Shown one piece after another: positions 37,012-46,172 of a DNA stretch of 64,000 nucleotides. Positions within the stretch are counted from its first letter, which is position 1. Each line of letters opens with the position of its first letter. Made by a program: the position numbers and the translations under genes. The stretch covers positions 124,001 through 188,000 of the forward strand of contig JBBSNY010000001.1 in NCBI GenBank assembly GCA_038260305.1, read 5' to 3'. A model generated the notes under the pieces. It had not been told where the DNA came from. It saw only the letters and a program-made list of their open reading frames with translations, and did no database searches. Origin of the DNA: CADCVQ01 sp038260305 (GTDB taxonomy: Bacteria > Actinomycetota > Thermoleophilia > Solirubrobacterales > Solirubrobacteraceae).

Positions 37012-37226
37012 GATGAGCGCTCCTCGAAGTCGTTCGTGCGGGCGGGCGAGCTTGGAGTCTGCGCGTCCGGGCGGGGCGTGCCATCCGCGACCGACCGCGC
37101 CGGCGGTCCGTACTTTCCCGCGCCGGTCTGCGCCGATCAGCCGATGGCGCGCGGCCCGCGGCCGAGCAGGATCCACGGTATGCACCACCTTCCCCACGCC
37201 AACGGCGACCTCGCCGGGAGTACACG

Positions 37227-37763
37227 ATGATCCTCATCAGCTACGACGGATCCGCCGACGCGGAGACCGCAATCGACCGCGCCGCAACGCTCATGCCCGG
37301 CGCGCAGGTGACGGTCCTCACCGTCTGGGAGCCGTTCATCGACGCGATGGCCCGCAGCGGGGCGTTCGGAGCCGGCTTCGGGATGACGAGCGGCTACGGC
37401 GTCGCCGACTCGGAGAGCATCGACGCGACGACGAGCGACCGCGCCGAGAAGACCGCCTTCGAGGGCGCGCAGCGCGCCACGGCCGCGGGCCTCGTCGCCT
37501 CCGCGCGCGTCGAGAGCCGCGCCGGCGACGTCGCCGGGACGATCCTCGAGGTCGCGGCCGAGCTCGATGCCGAGCTCGTCGTGATGGGCACGCGCGGACG
37601 CGGCAGCGTCAAGGCGTGGCTGCTTGGCAGCGTGTCGCACGCGGTCGTCCAGCAGGCTGACCGTGCCGTGCTCATCGTCCCCTCGCACGTCCCGCACGAG
37701 CGGCGCCATGTCCGCTTCGACCGCGAAGCCGAGCGCCTCGCCGCGCGGGTGCCGGTCGTATGA
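37227..37763 (+). CDS. Universal stress protein
   Basis: The product has 178 residues. It starts MILISYDGSADAETAIDRAA and has the nucleotide-binding ending VVMGTRGRGSVKAWLLGSVS followed by RAVLIVPSHV. A 30-residue insertion after the first strand (SGAFGAGFGMTSGYG) is longer than usual. Its stop overlaps the phosphoketolase start (ATGA), a link that ties a stress protein to fermentative carbon flow. Confidence 0.93.
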   Translation: MILISYDGSADAETAIDRAATLMPGAQVTVLTVWEPFIDAMARSGAFGAGFGMTSGYGVADSESIDATTSDRAEKTAFEGAQRATAAGLVASARVESRAGDVAGTILEVAAELDAELVVMGTRGRGSVKAWLLGSVSHAVVQQADRAVLIVPSHVPHERRHVRFDREAERLAARVPVV

Positions 37764-40153
37764 CGACATCCGATCGCGCCGTCCTCGAGCGCCCGATGGC
37801 GCTGGAGGGCGAGGAGCTCGACCGGCTGCTGGCCTATTGGGACGCGGCGAACTACCTCACCGTCGCCCAGATCTACCTGCTCGCCAACCCGCTGCTGCGC
37901 GAGCCGCTGCGCGCCGAGCACATCAAGCCGCGCCTGCTCGGGCATTGGGGCACGTCGCCGGGGCTGAACCTCGTCTACGCGCAGCTCAACCGGCTTATCC
38001 GCCGTACCGGTCAGCAGGTGCTGTACGTCGCGGGGCCCGGCCACGGCGGGCCGGCCGTCGTGGCGAACGTCTACCTCGAAGGGACCTACTCGGAGGTCTA
38101 CCCGCGCGTCTCGGCCGACGACGCCGGCCTGCTCGCGCTCGTGCGTCAGTTCTCTACGCCGGGCGGGATCCCGAGCCACGTCGGCGTCCCGACGCCGGGC
38201 TCGATCCACGAGGGCGGCGAGCTCGGCTACGCGCTCATGCACGCGTTCGGCGCCGCATTCGACAACCCGGACCTGCTCGTCGCCTGCATCGTCGGCGACG
38301 GCGAGGCGGAGACCGCTCCGCTGGAGGGCTCGTGGAAGGGCATCCGCTTCCTCGATCCGGCGCGCGACGGCGCCGTGCTGCCGATCCTGCACCTCAACGA
38401 GTACAAGATCAGCGGTCCCACCGTGCTCGGCCGGGCGCCCGAGGCGGACGTGCTGAGCATGCTGCGCGGCCACGGCTACGCGCCACGGGTCGTCGCGGGC
38501 GACGACCCGCGCGAGGTCCATCGCGACTTCGCTGCCGCGCTCGATGCCTGCCATGCCGAGATCCGTGCGATCCAGAGCGCCGCGCGCGCGGCCGGCGCCG
38601 ACGACGCCGGCACGCCGCGCTGGCCGATGATCGTCCTGCGCACGCCGAAGGGCTGGACCGGTCCGCGCGAGGTCGACGGCGTCCCCGTCGAGGGGACGTT
38701 TCGCTCACATCAGGTGCCGCTGGCGGGCGTGCGCGAGAACCCCGCGCACCTCGCCCAGCTCGAGCGCTGGATGCGCAGCTACCAGCCGGAGGAGCGCTTC
38801 GACCGCGACGGCGGGCTTGTGCCCGAGCTCGCCGCGCTCGCCCCCGACGGGGAGCTGCGCATGGGCTCGCTGCCGCAGTCAAACGGCGGTCGCGTGCTCG
38901 TTGCCCTCGACGTGCCCGACCCCGCGGCCTACGCGCTCGAGGTGGGGGCGCCCGCATCGATGCGGGCGGAGTCCACGCGCCGCCTCGGCGAGCTGCTGCG
39001 CGACGTCTACGCCCGCAACCCGGACAACTTCCGCCTCTTCTGTCCCGACGAGACGAACTCCAACCGGCTCGGCGCGGTCTTCGCCGCCGAGGACCGGATG
39101 CTGCGCGACGCGCAGCCCGGCGACGAGCATGTCTCGCCGCACGGCCGCGTCATGGAGGTCCTGTCCGAGCACAACTGCGAGGGCTGGCTCGAGGGCTACC
39201 TGCTCAGCGGCCGGCACGGCATGTTCGCGACCTACGAGGCGTTTGCGATGGTGTCCGCGTCGATGACGATCCAGCACGTGAAGTGGCTGCAGCACGGTCG
39301 CGAGCTCGCCTGGCGCGAGCCGGTCGCGTCGCTGAACGTCCTGCTGACGTCGACGTGCTGGCGCAACGACAACAACGGCTTCAGCCACCAGGGGCCCGGC
39401 CTCATCGACGCGATGATCTCGCTGAGCTCGCGCGTCGTGCGGATCTACATGCCGCCGGACGCCAACTGCCTGCTGTGGACCGCCGACCACGTGCTGCGCA
39501 GCCGCGACGAGGTGAACCTCGTCGTCATCGACAAGCAGCCCGAGCTGCAGTATCTGGACATCGACGCGGCGCGCGAGCACTGCGCGCGCGGTGCGTCGGA
39601 GTGGGCCTGGGCCGGCAACGCGGTCGGCAGCGAGGAGGCCGATGTCGTGCTGGCCTGCATCGGAGACGTGCCGACGCAGGAGACGATCGCGGCCGCGGCG
39701 CTGCTGCGCGAGCACGTCCCGGAGCTGCGCTTCCGCGTCGTCAACGTCGTCGACCTGATGGCGTTGGCGCCCGCCCACATCCATCCCCACGCGCTCTCGC
39801 GCGATCGCTTCGAGGAGCTGTTCGGGGCGACGACGGACGTCGTCTGCGCCTTCCACGGCTACGCCCGGGCGCTGCACCAGCTCCTACACGGGCGCCGCAA
39901 CGCCGCGCGCTTCCACGTCCACGGCTACAGCGAGCAGGGCACGACCACGACGCCGTTCGACATGGTCGTGCTGAATGAGTGCAGCCGCTATCACCTCGTC
40001 CTCAACGCGCTGCGCCGTGCCCGCCGGCTGGCACCTGGGGCGGGGGCGCTCGAGCGCCACTGCGAGGCGATGCTCGTGCGCCATCACGGCTACATCCGCG
40101 AGCACCTCGAGGACATGCCCGAGGTGCGTGACTTCCGCTGGCCCTCGACCTGA
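37760..40153 (+). CDS. xfp: Phosphoketolase (xylulose-5-phosphate/fructose-6-phosphate)
   Basis: The product has 797 residues, the full family length. It uses thiamine diphosphate and phosphate to cleave xylulose-5-P (and often fructose-6-P) to acetyl phosphate. Signatures are LLGHWGTSPGLNLVYAQLNR, GPGHGGPAVVANVYLEGTYS, VGDGEAETAPLEGSWKG (ThDP-binding GDGE) and SGRHGMFATYEAF. It is coupled to the stress protein before it and followed after 53 bases by acetate kinase, which would turn acetyl phosphate into ATP. Confidence 0.97.
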   Translation: MTTSDRAVLERPMALEGEELDRLLAYWDAANYLTVAQIYLLANPLLREPLRAEHIKPRLLGHWGTSPGLNLVYAQLNRLIRRTGQQVLYVAGPGHGGPAVVANVYLEGTYSEVYPRVSADDAGLLALVRQFSTPGGIPSHVGVPTPGSIHEGGELGYALMHAFGAAFDNPDLLVACIVGDGEAETAPLEGSWKGIRFLDPARDGAVLPILHLNEYKISGPTVLGRAPEADVLSMLRGHGYAPRVVAGDDPREVHRDFAAALDACHAEIRAIQSAARAAGADDAGTPRWPMIVLRTPKGWTGPREVDGVPVEGTFRSHQVPLAGVRENPAHLAQLERWMRSYQPEERFDRDGGLVPELAALAPDGELRMGSLPQSNGGRVLVALDVPDPAAYALEVGAPASMRAESTRRLGELLRDVYARNPDNFRLFCPDETNSNRLGAVFAAEDRMLRDAQPGDEHVSPHGRVMEVLSEHNCEGWLEGYLLSGRHGMFATYEAFAMVSASMTIQHVKWLQHGRELAWREPVASLNVLLTSTCWRNDNNGFSHQGPGLIDAMISLSSRVVRIYMPPDANCLLWTADHVLRSRDEVNLVVIDKQPELQYLDIDAAREHCARGASEWAWAGNAVGSEEADVVLACIGDVPTQETIAAAALLREHVPELRFRVVNVVDLMALAPAHIHPHALSRDRFEELFGATTDVVCAFHGYARALHQLLHGRRNAARFHVHGYSEQGTTTTPFDMVVLNECSRYHLVLNALRRARRLAPGAGALERHCEAMLVRHHGYIREHLEDMPEVRDFRWPST

Positions 40154-40206
40154 GCTTCGCGCCGGTTGCCGCTCAAGACCTCGGGCCCGCGGTCGACCCC
40201 AGTGGC

Positions 40207-41322
40207 ATGAGGGTGCTCGTCGTCAACGCCGGCTCGAGCAGCCTGAAGCACGCCCTCGTCGACGCCGGCACGGATGCGATCGTGCGGCGCGGCGAGGAGC
40301 GCTGGGATCCGGACGCCGGCGCCGGACGCCACGGCGCGGCGCTGCGGGCGGCGCTCGCCGACGCGGCGGCCGGTAACGCCGACGCCATCGGGCACCGCGT
40401 CGTGCACGGCGGCCCGCGCTTCACCGCTGCGACCCGCATCGACGACGAGACGCGCGCCGCGATTGCCGCGCTCGCGCCGCTCGCGCCCCTGCATACGCAC
40501 GCCGCGCTCGAGGGCATCGACGCGGCCCGCGCCACGCTGCCGGACACGCCGCAGGTCGCCTGCTTCGACACGGCCTTTCATCACACGCTCTCGCCGGCCG
40601 CCGCGACGTACGCGCTGCCGCGCGAGTGGAGCGAGCGCTTCGGCCTGCGCCGCTACGGCTTTCACGGCCTCAACGTCTCCTGGTGTCACGAGCGGGCCGA
40701 GCGGATCCTCGGCGCCGAGCGCTGCCGGCGGCTCGTCGTCTGTCATCTCGGCAGCGGCTGCTCGGTGACCGCTGTGCTCGACGGCCGCTCGCTCGACACG
40801 ACGATGGGCTTCACGCCGCTGGACGGCCTGCCGATGGCGACCCGCTCGGGCGCCGTCGACCCCGGGCTGCTGCTCTACCTGCTCGCGTCGGGCATCGGGC
40901 CCGACGAGCTCGACGAGGCGTTGAACCATCGCTCGGGGCTGCTCGGCATCGCCGGCACGGCCGACCTGCGCGAGGTCGAGCGCGCGATGATCGCCGGCGA
41001 CGAGCGCGCGCGGCTGGCGTTCGACGTGCTCGTGCGCGGCGTGAGCTCCGCGGTGGCGGCGATGACGACGTCCCTGGGTGGCCTCGACGCGCTCGTCTTC
41101 ACGGCGGGCGCCGGCGAGCACTCGTCGCTGCTGCGCGCGACGGTGTGCTCGCGACTGGCGCATCTCGGTGTCGCCGTCGACGTCGTTCGCAATCGCGCGA
41201 GCGCCGAGCAGATCGGGGCTGATGGCGCACCGATCGCCGTGCTCGTCGTGCCCGCCGGCGAGGAGATCGTCGTTGCGCGGGAGACCGCGCGGTTGCTTGC
41301 GTCGAGCAGGCTCAGCCGCTGA
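40207..41322 (+). CDS. ackA: Acetate kinase
   Basis: The product has 371 residues, slightly short for the family (about 400). It begins RVLVVNAGSSSLKHAL, and has the catalytic Asp in ACFDTAFHHTL, GFHGLNVSW, VVCHLGSGCSVTAV, MGFTPLDGLPMATRSGAVDP and FTAGAGEHS. Together with phosphoketolase it makes one ATP per acetyl phosphate without oxygen. No phosphotransacetylase is nearby. The last 11 bases overlap the convergent ABC permease. Confidence 0.96.
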   Translation: MRVLVVNAGSSSLKHALVDAGTDAIVRRGEERWDPDAGAGRHGAALRAALADAAAGNADAIGHRVVHGGPRFTAATRIDDETRAAIAALAPLAPLHTHAALEGIDAARATLPDTPQVACFDTAFHHTLSPAAATYALPREWSERFGLRRYGFHGLNVSWCHERAERILGAERCRRLVVCHLGSGCSVTAVLDGRSLDTTMGFTPLDGLPMATRSGAVDPGLLLYLLASGIGPDELDEALNHRSGLLGIAGTADLREVERAMIAGDERARLAFDVLVRGVSSAVAAMTTSLGGLDALVFTAGAGEHSSLLRATVCSRLAHLGVAVDVVRNRASAEQIGADGAPIAVLVVPAGEEIVVARETARLLASSRLSR

Positions 41323-42178
41323 CGTCGCGCCGCGCGAAGCAGGCGGCTCCGACGAACGCGAGCAGCCCGCCGCCCGCGACGAGCAATGCCAGGCCGGTGA
41401 GGTCGACGCCGTCGACGAGCGGGGCGCCGTAGCCGCGAAACGCCGACGCCCAGCGCAGCGGCTCGAGCGCGCTGGCGAGCCGGCCGAGCACGTCGAGCAG
41501 GTACATCCCGACGAGCAGACCCGCGCCGGTGCCGAGCACGAGCGCCTCGCGCCGCAGCAGGCCGGCGGCTAGCGTCGCGCAGCCGGCGAAGAACAGCACC
41601 AGGGCCCAGACTGCGGCGAGCGCGCCGACGAGGCGGCCGATCGCGAGTGGCTCGCCGGCGAGCGCCGCGCCGGCCGCCGTCATCGCGCCGGCGACGAGCA
41701 GCACGGCGGCGACGAGCAGCGCCGTCGTGGCGAACGCGCCTGCCACGAGCGTGCCGCGCGCGACCGGCACCGCGAGGATCGTGTCGAGGTCCCCGTGCTC
41801 TTCGCTACCGACGATCGCCGCGGCGACGCGGCGCATCGCGAAGTACGCGACGGCGAGCGGCAGCATGAGGCTGAACATCTCCGCGCTCAGGAACGCCTCG
41901 ACCGTCGCGAGGTCCGTGATCCCGAACGCCTGCTTGACGGCGGCGGGATAGTTGTCGGCGACGGTCGCGAGGGAGCCGCGGATCGATGGGTAGAGCGCCG
42001 CGTCGAGCGCGCACATGAGCCCGAGCGCCCCGCCCCAGACCAGCGGCGCGCGGCGGTTGTCGCGCAGGCCCCGGCGCACGAGCGCCCACAGCTGAGCGTG
42101 TGCCGGCGGCGGCGCGGCGGGGGTTGTCGTCGTGGCGGCGGCGGGTGCCGGCGCGTGCCTGGCGACGGCGATGCTCAT
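41312..42178 (-). CDS. ABC transporter permease (ABC-2 type)
   Basis: The product has 288 residues. An Ala/Pro-rich cytosolic start is followed by six hydrophobic segments, for example FSLMLPLAVAYFAMRRVAAA, GAFATTALLVAAVLLVAGAM and LVGALAAVWALVLFFAGC. The cytoplasmic GSEEHGDLDTILAVPVARG is typical of ABC-2 exporters of the Nat/drug type. Its start overlaps the ATPase stop by 4 bases, giving a two-gene exporter with unknown substrate. Confidence 0.88.
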   Translation of the reverse strand: MSIAVARHAPAPAAATTTTPAAPPPAHAQLWALVRRGLRDNRRAPLVWGGALGLMCALDAALYPSIRGSLATVADNYPAAVKQAFGITDLATVEAFLSAEMFSLMLPLAVAYFAMRRVAAAIVGSEEHGDLDTILAVPVARGTLVAGAFATTALLVAAVLLVAGAMTAAGAALAGEPLAIGRLVGALAAVWALVLFFAGCATLAAGLLRREALVLGTGAGLLVGMYLLDVLGRLASALEPLRWASAFRGYGAPLVDGVDLTGLALLVAGGGLLAFVGAACFARRDVSG

Positions 42179-43071
42179 GCAGCCTCCTCGGCGTAGTAGG
42201 CGAGGAAGACCTCCTCGAGGCTTGGGCGTGCGAGCTCGAGCTCGACGATCTCGTGGCGCGCGATCGCCTTGACGACGGCGTCCAGCGCACTTGCGTCGAC
42301 GCCGAAGCGCACGCGCGGGCCGTCGACGGCGAGGTCGCGGACGCCGGGCAGCGCGCGCAGGTCGTCGACCGCGACCGGCGTCGCAAACTCGACCGTGACG
42401 TGGCGAAACTGGCGCCGTGTGAGCTCGGCGACATGCTCGACGGCGACGAGCCGGCCGTCGCGGATGATCGCGACGCGATCACACAGGCGCTGCACCTCGT
42501 CGAGGTCGTGCGAGGACAGCAGGACGGTCCGGCCGCGCTCGCGCTCCTCGGCGACGAGCTCGTGGAACTGCTCCTGCATGAGCGGATCCAGGCCGCCCGT
42601 CGGCTCGTCGAGGATCAGCAGCTCCGGCTCGTGAAACAGCGCCTGGATGAGGCCGATCTTCTGACGGTTGCCACGCGACAGGTGCCCGACGGGCCGATCG
42701 AGGTCGGCATCGAAGCGCTCGGCGAGCTCGACGGTGCGCCCGAGTCCGCGCAGCCCGCGAAGCGCCGCCAGGAACGTCACGATCTCGCGCCCGCTGCGGC
42801 GCGGATCGCAGGCGAACTCGCCCGGCAGGTTGCCGAGGCGGGCGCGGATCGCCCGGCTGTCGCGGCGGCTGTCGAGCCCGAAAAGGCGGGCGCTGCCGCT
42901 CGTCGGATGCAGCAGGTCCAGCAGCGTGCGGATCGTCGTCGTCTTGCCGGCGCCGTTGGGGCCGAGGAATCCGAACACCTCGCCGGCCGCAATGCTCAGC
43001 GAGATGTCGTCGATGCCGCGCGCGCCGCGGTAGCGCTTGCAGAGCAGGTCGGTTGCGATGACGGCGGTCAT
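42175..43071 (-). CDS. ABC transporter ATP-binding protein (CcmA/drug-exporter type)
   Basis: The product has 298 residues from the ATG at 43071; an ATG nine bases upstream is equally possible. Walker A is GPNGAGKTTTIRTLL, the signature is LSRGNRQKIGLIQALF, Walker B is LLILDEPTGGLDPL and the H-loop is LSSHDLDEVQRL. The Arg-Gly-Asn form of the signature and the 75-residue C-terminal extension are usual in this exporter branch. It pairs with the permease. Confidence 0.94.
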   Translation of the reverse strand: MTAVIATDLLCKRYRGARGIDDISLSIAAGEVFGFLGPNGAGKTTTIRTLLDLLHPTSGSARLFGLDSRRDSRAIRARLGNLPGEFACDPRRSGREIVTFLAALRGLRGLGRTVELAERFDADLDRPVGHLSRGNRQKIGLIQALFHEPELLILDEPTGGLDPLMQEQFHELVAEERERGRTVLLSSHDLDEVQRLCDRVAIIRDGRLVAVEHVAELTRRQFRHVTVEFATPVAVDDLRALPGVRDLAVDGPRVRFGVDASALDAVVKAIARHEIVELELARPSLEEVFLAYYAEEAA

Positions 43072-43200
43072 GTGCCCCATGCTGCCAGGCTCGGCCGCGC
43101 GCGACATCGGGGACGGCCCGCATTCCGGCTGCGGGTTTCCCGGCCTCGCCGCGCCCGACGTCCATGCGCTCGCGGGCGACCGCGTAACGTCGGCGCCGGC

Positions 43201-44046
43201 ATGAAGCGCGTTCTCGCCTGCATCGCGGCCGTCCTGATCGCACCGATCCTCGGTTGCGGAGGCGACTTGCGCGACGCAAAGCGGGTCGCGCCCACGCCCG
43301 GCCTGACGAGCTCGGCCGCGCCCGTGGCCGAGCCGATCACCGCCGATCCCACCGTCGGCCACGTGCGCGGGACGATGATCCTCGTGCACGGCGGCGGCTG
43401 GCGCGGCCACGACGCCCACGCGCAGCAGATCATCATGCAGTCTCCCGGTCGCCTGCTCCTGGCCCGCGGTTGGCGCGTCGTCTCGATCGACACACACGAG
43501 GGCAAGGGCGGAGTGCAGGACGTCCTCGACGCTGCCGGCAGCGAGCTCGAGCGCAGGACGAGCAACGGCCCGCTCTGCCTCTACGGCGAGTCGTCGGGGG
43601 CGCATCTCGCGCTTGTCGCCGCGGCACGACTGCGCGCCATCGACTGCGTCATCGGTGTCGGCACTCCGACCGATCTCGCGCTCTACGAGTCCGAGGGAGC
43701 CACGACCTCCAACGCGCTCGTGCGCGCGGTCGCCCGCCAGGTCCGCCGCTTCTTCGGGACGACGACCGCCGAGCTGGCGCCCTGGGATCCCGTCTCGCTC
43801 GCGCCGAGGATCCGCGCCTCGGTGCTGCTGTTGCGCGGCGGCGACGACGCGCTCGTCTCAGCCACCCACGCGCAGCGCTTTCGGGCGGCGAGCCCGGCGA
43901 CGAGGGTCGTCGCGCTCCCGGCCGGGAATCCGGCGCTGGCGGCGGACGGCTTCGTCCACGGCACGATCTCCGCGCGCGGACGGGCCGAGTACGCCGCCGA
44001 GATCGGCGCGTTCATCGCTCGCGCGCGCCGCTCCGAATCGCGCTGA
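43201..44046 (+). CDS. Secreted alpha/beta hydrolase lipoprotein
   Basis: The product has 281 residues from the ATG at 43201. The signal ends in a lipobox (LIAPILGCGG). The hydrolase has the oxyanion motif VHGGGWRGHD, the nucleophile elbow YGESSGAHLAL and a late Asp in LLRGGDDALVS; the expected final His is probably in DGFVHGTISARGR. This is the BD-FAE/acetylesterase-like branch. Substrate unknown. Divergent from the ABC exporter. Confidence 0.85.
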   Translation: MKRVLACIAAVLIAPILGCGGDLRDAKRVAPTPGLTSSAAPVAEPITADPTVGHVRGTMILVHGGGWRGHDAHAQQIIMQSPGRLLLARGWRVVSIDTHEGKGGVQDVLDAAGSELERRTSNGPLCLYGESSGAHLALVAAARLRAIDCVIGVGTPTDLALYESEGATTSNALVRAVARQVRRFFGTTTAELAPWDPVSLAPRIRASVLLLRGGDDALVSATHAQRFRAASPATRVVALPAGNPALAADGFVHGTISARGRAEYAAEIGAFIARARRSESR

Positions 44047-44059
44047 ACGCCGCCCCTTG

Positions 44060-44353
44060 CGGCGCCGTGTCGACCAGCCCGCGTACGCAGTTATCCGTAA
44101 CGTCCAGGTTCGGGGCAGCGCGATCGCGAGGGTCGTCTTCAGGCTCGACTCCAGGAGGGTCAAGACGCTGACGCGGCCCAACCGCGCGAAGGCCTACGCG
44201 TTGCGCATCAGCCCGCTCCAGCAGCGCCACGGGACGCACCGGGTGACGGCGACGACGACGTTCAAGAAGTCAAGCCACACACCGACGCGGACGCTGCGCG
44301 TCGCCTACCAGCGCTGCGCGAAGAGCGCCGTGCTGCCGGCGTTCACGGGCTGA
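44060..44353 (+). pseudogene. C-terminal fragment of a secreted Ig-like repeat protein
   Basis: About 95 codons read AYAVIRNVQVRGSAIARVVF, RLDSRRVKTLTRPNRAKAYA, LRISPLQQRHGTHRVTATTT and end RCAKSAVLPAFTG. This pattern (Val-x-Phe-x-Leu-Asp, Lys-Thr-Leu-Thr, His-Arg-Val-Thr-Ala) is the last beta-domain of large secreted proteins I associate with Thermoleophilia. No start codon or signal peptide precedes it; it follows the hydrolase stop directly. The rest of the gene appears to have been lost. Confidence 0.6.
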
Positions 44354-44403
44354 CGAGGATCGACGTGCAAGGCCAACGCGCGTCGCGCGCTGGCCGTCGG
44401 GGG

Positions 44404-45162
44404 TCAGTGCAGGCCGTGCGGACCGTCGATGAGCTCGCCGTCCGCTCTGGCGATGAGCTCGGACGCGCTCTCCTGGTCCGTCAGGCGGGCGAAGCCGGTG
44501 CGGATCTCGCCGACACCGGGCGCCGCCGCGAGATCCGCGGCGACCTGCGCGAAGCGCCGGCGCGCGGCTGGCAGCGTGACGTCGCTCATCGCGCACAGGA
44601 ACTCGTCGCCACCGACTCGGACGATGAGGTCGTATGAGCGCACGCGGGCCCGGATGAAGGCCACGGCGCGCTCGAGCAGCTCGTCGCCGGCGAGGTGGCC
44701 CTCGCTGTCGTTGAGCGCCTTCAGACCGACGACGTCGACGTATGCGACGACGAGTGGACGGGCGGTGCGCCGGCAGCGGTCGACCTCGCGGTCAAGCTCG
44801 GCCAGGCCCGCCGCCCGCGCTCGCGCGCCCGTCAGCGGGTCGATCGCCGAAAGTTCGAGCTCGCGCGCCAGCAACTCGCGGTCGACGAGCGCGTGCAGGC
44901 GTTCGCAGGCCGCCTGCTCGCGATCCTGCGCTGCCTCGCGGCGGTCGCGCGCGGCGGCGTCGGCCTGTGCGGGGGCGAGCGCAGGGGCATCGGCGGCCCG
45001 CGCCGGGGAGAGGGCACGGGCATCGGCGGCCTCGTCGCGCATGATCGCCACGAGGTCGCGGGCCCGCGCGAGCGCATCGCGCCCTTCGGCCGCCGCAAGG
45101 CGCGCCTTCGCGCTCTGATCGCGCCGCGCGGCGGACTGCTCGTGCGCGTCCAGGTTCGTCAC
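44404..45162 (-). CDS. Diguanylate cyclase (GGDEF) with coiled-coil N-terminus
   Basis: The product has 252 residues from a GTG at 45162 that overlaps the STAS stop (GTGA). About 100 N-terminal residues are a charged Ala/Arg/Asp coiled coil with no membrane segment. The GGDEF domain has the metal Asp in VAYVDVVGLKALND, an intact active site RVGGDEFLCAM and an RSYD exactly five residues before GGDEF, the inhibitory I-site. It should make c-di-GMP with product feedback. The STAS partner may be its regulator. Confidence 0.92.
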   Translation of the reverse strand: MTNLDAHEQSAARRDQSAKARLAAAEGRDALARARDLVAIMRDEAADARALSPARAADAPALAPAQADAAARDRREAAQDREQAACERLHALVDRELLARELELSAIDPLTGARARAAGLAELDREVDRCRRTARPLVVAYVDVVGLKALNDSEGHLAGDELLERAVAFIRARVRSYDLIVRVGGDEFLCAMSDVTLPAARRRFAQVAADLAAAPGVGEIRTGFARLTDQESASELIARADGELIDGPHGLH

Positions 45163-45530
45163 GCGACCGACGAGGACTGCTCGAGCGCGGCGGTCATCAT
45201 GAGGATCCGTTGTACCGGCTGCGGCAGCGGCCGCAGATTCAGCCGCTCGTCCTCGGTCGCGCAGCGGGCCTGCGCCGCCGTGACGACGCGCAGGCCGCGC
45301 AGCGCGACGAAGGTGACGCCCGTCAGGTCGAGGGTGACCTCGCGCGCGTCCGTCGCCAGCACGACGTCGATCGCGTCCGACAGCGTGTCGGCCGTGGCGA
45401 GGTCGAGCTCGCCGGAGACGGCGACAACGTGCGACGTTCCCTCGCGAGCGGAGCGGATCTGGAGGCGGCCGGCGAACAGCGCGTCGGCCGAACGAGCGGG
45501 AGGGCTTGGGTGCCGGCTGGGGTGAGACAT
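45159..45530 (-). CDS. STAS-domain protein lacking the phosphorylatable serine
   Basis: The product has 123 residues with GGAGGAACG before the ATG. It has the anti-sigma-antagonist fold: HVVAVSGELDLATADTLSDA, VTLDLTGVTFVALRGLRVVT and the C-terminal helix PVQRILMMTAAL. In canonical antagonists the fourth motif is Phe-Met-Asp-Ser-Ser-Gly-Leu; here it is FVALRGL, so the Ser is gone. It may be a binding partner that cannot be switched by phosphorylation. Operon with the GGDEF gene. Confidence 0.88.
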   Translation of the reverse strand: MSHPSRHPSPPARSADALFAGRLQIRSAREGTSHVVAVSGELDLATADTLSDAIDVVLATDAREVTLDLTGVTFVALRGLRVVTAAQARCATEDERLNLRPLPQPVQRILMMTAALEQSSSVA

Positions 45531-45638
45531 CGTTCCTCCGAGCGTCAGATGCAGGCCGCTTTCTCGGAAGTCACATCATGTTGCCCGCGCCCCGTCACGG
45601 AGGGGAGGCGCCGACCTCACGAAGGATGCCCTCGGCAT

Positions 45639-46055
45639 TCAAGATACACCCGGCTGCGGCTCGTCGGGCGGATCGTCGGCCAGCAGGTCCGTCGGGGCGA
45701 GGACGAAGACCTCACACATGATGTCGGGGCCCTGCTGATTGCCGCTCATGAAGCCGATCACCTTGCGGCCGGTCGCGTGCTCGACGACCTCCTCGAAGCG
45801 CGCGCGCATGAGTTCCTGAAATTCCATCCGCTGCTGGATCACGGCATCGCCGCGACCACCGTCGAGCAGCGTCTGCTCGACGCGCGAGAACCCGCCGCGC
45901 AGCAGGCAGACCACGAGATCGTCCTGGTAGTAGGACTTCGTCCGGCTCGGCCCGCGACCGTAGAACTCCTTCAACAGGGCGACCATCCCGTCGGAGATCG
46001 CGGTCAGCACGTCGCCGTGGGCGCTGGGCATGTCGCGGGGTTGCTGAATGCTCAT
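45639..46055 (-). CDS. DUF2294-family protein
   Basis: The product has 138 residues. It carries the family pattern: VALLKEFYGRGPSRTKSYYQ, DDLVVCLLRGGFSRVEQTLL, FQELMRARFEEVVEHATGRK and VIGFMSGNQQGPDIMCEVFV. DUF2294 proteins are short, cytosolic and of unknown function; some lie near stress and carbon-fixation genes. Alone in its unit as far as can be seen. The C-terminus is acidic and Pro-rich. Confidence 0.82.
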   Translation of the reverse strand: MSIQQPRDMPSAHGDVLTAISDGMVALLKEFYGRGPSRTKSYYQDDLVVCLLRGGFSRVEQTLLDGGRGDAVIQQRMEFQELMRARFEEVVEHATGRKVIGFMSGNQQGPDIMCEVFVLAPTDLLADDPPDEPQPGVS

Positions 46056-46172
46056 CGGCTGCGCGCAATGATGTCAACCTGGCACGTAGACCGCCGATCG
46101 GGCTGCGCCGGAGCGTCAGCGGCGCCAGCCGCCACGGGTCCCCGCCGTCGCGACGACGCTATACCTCATGCG

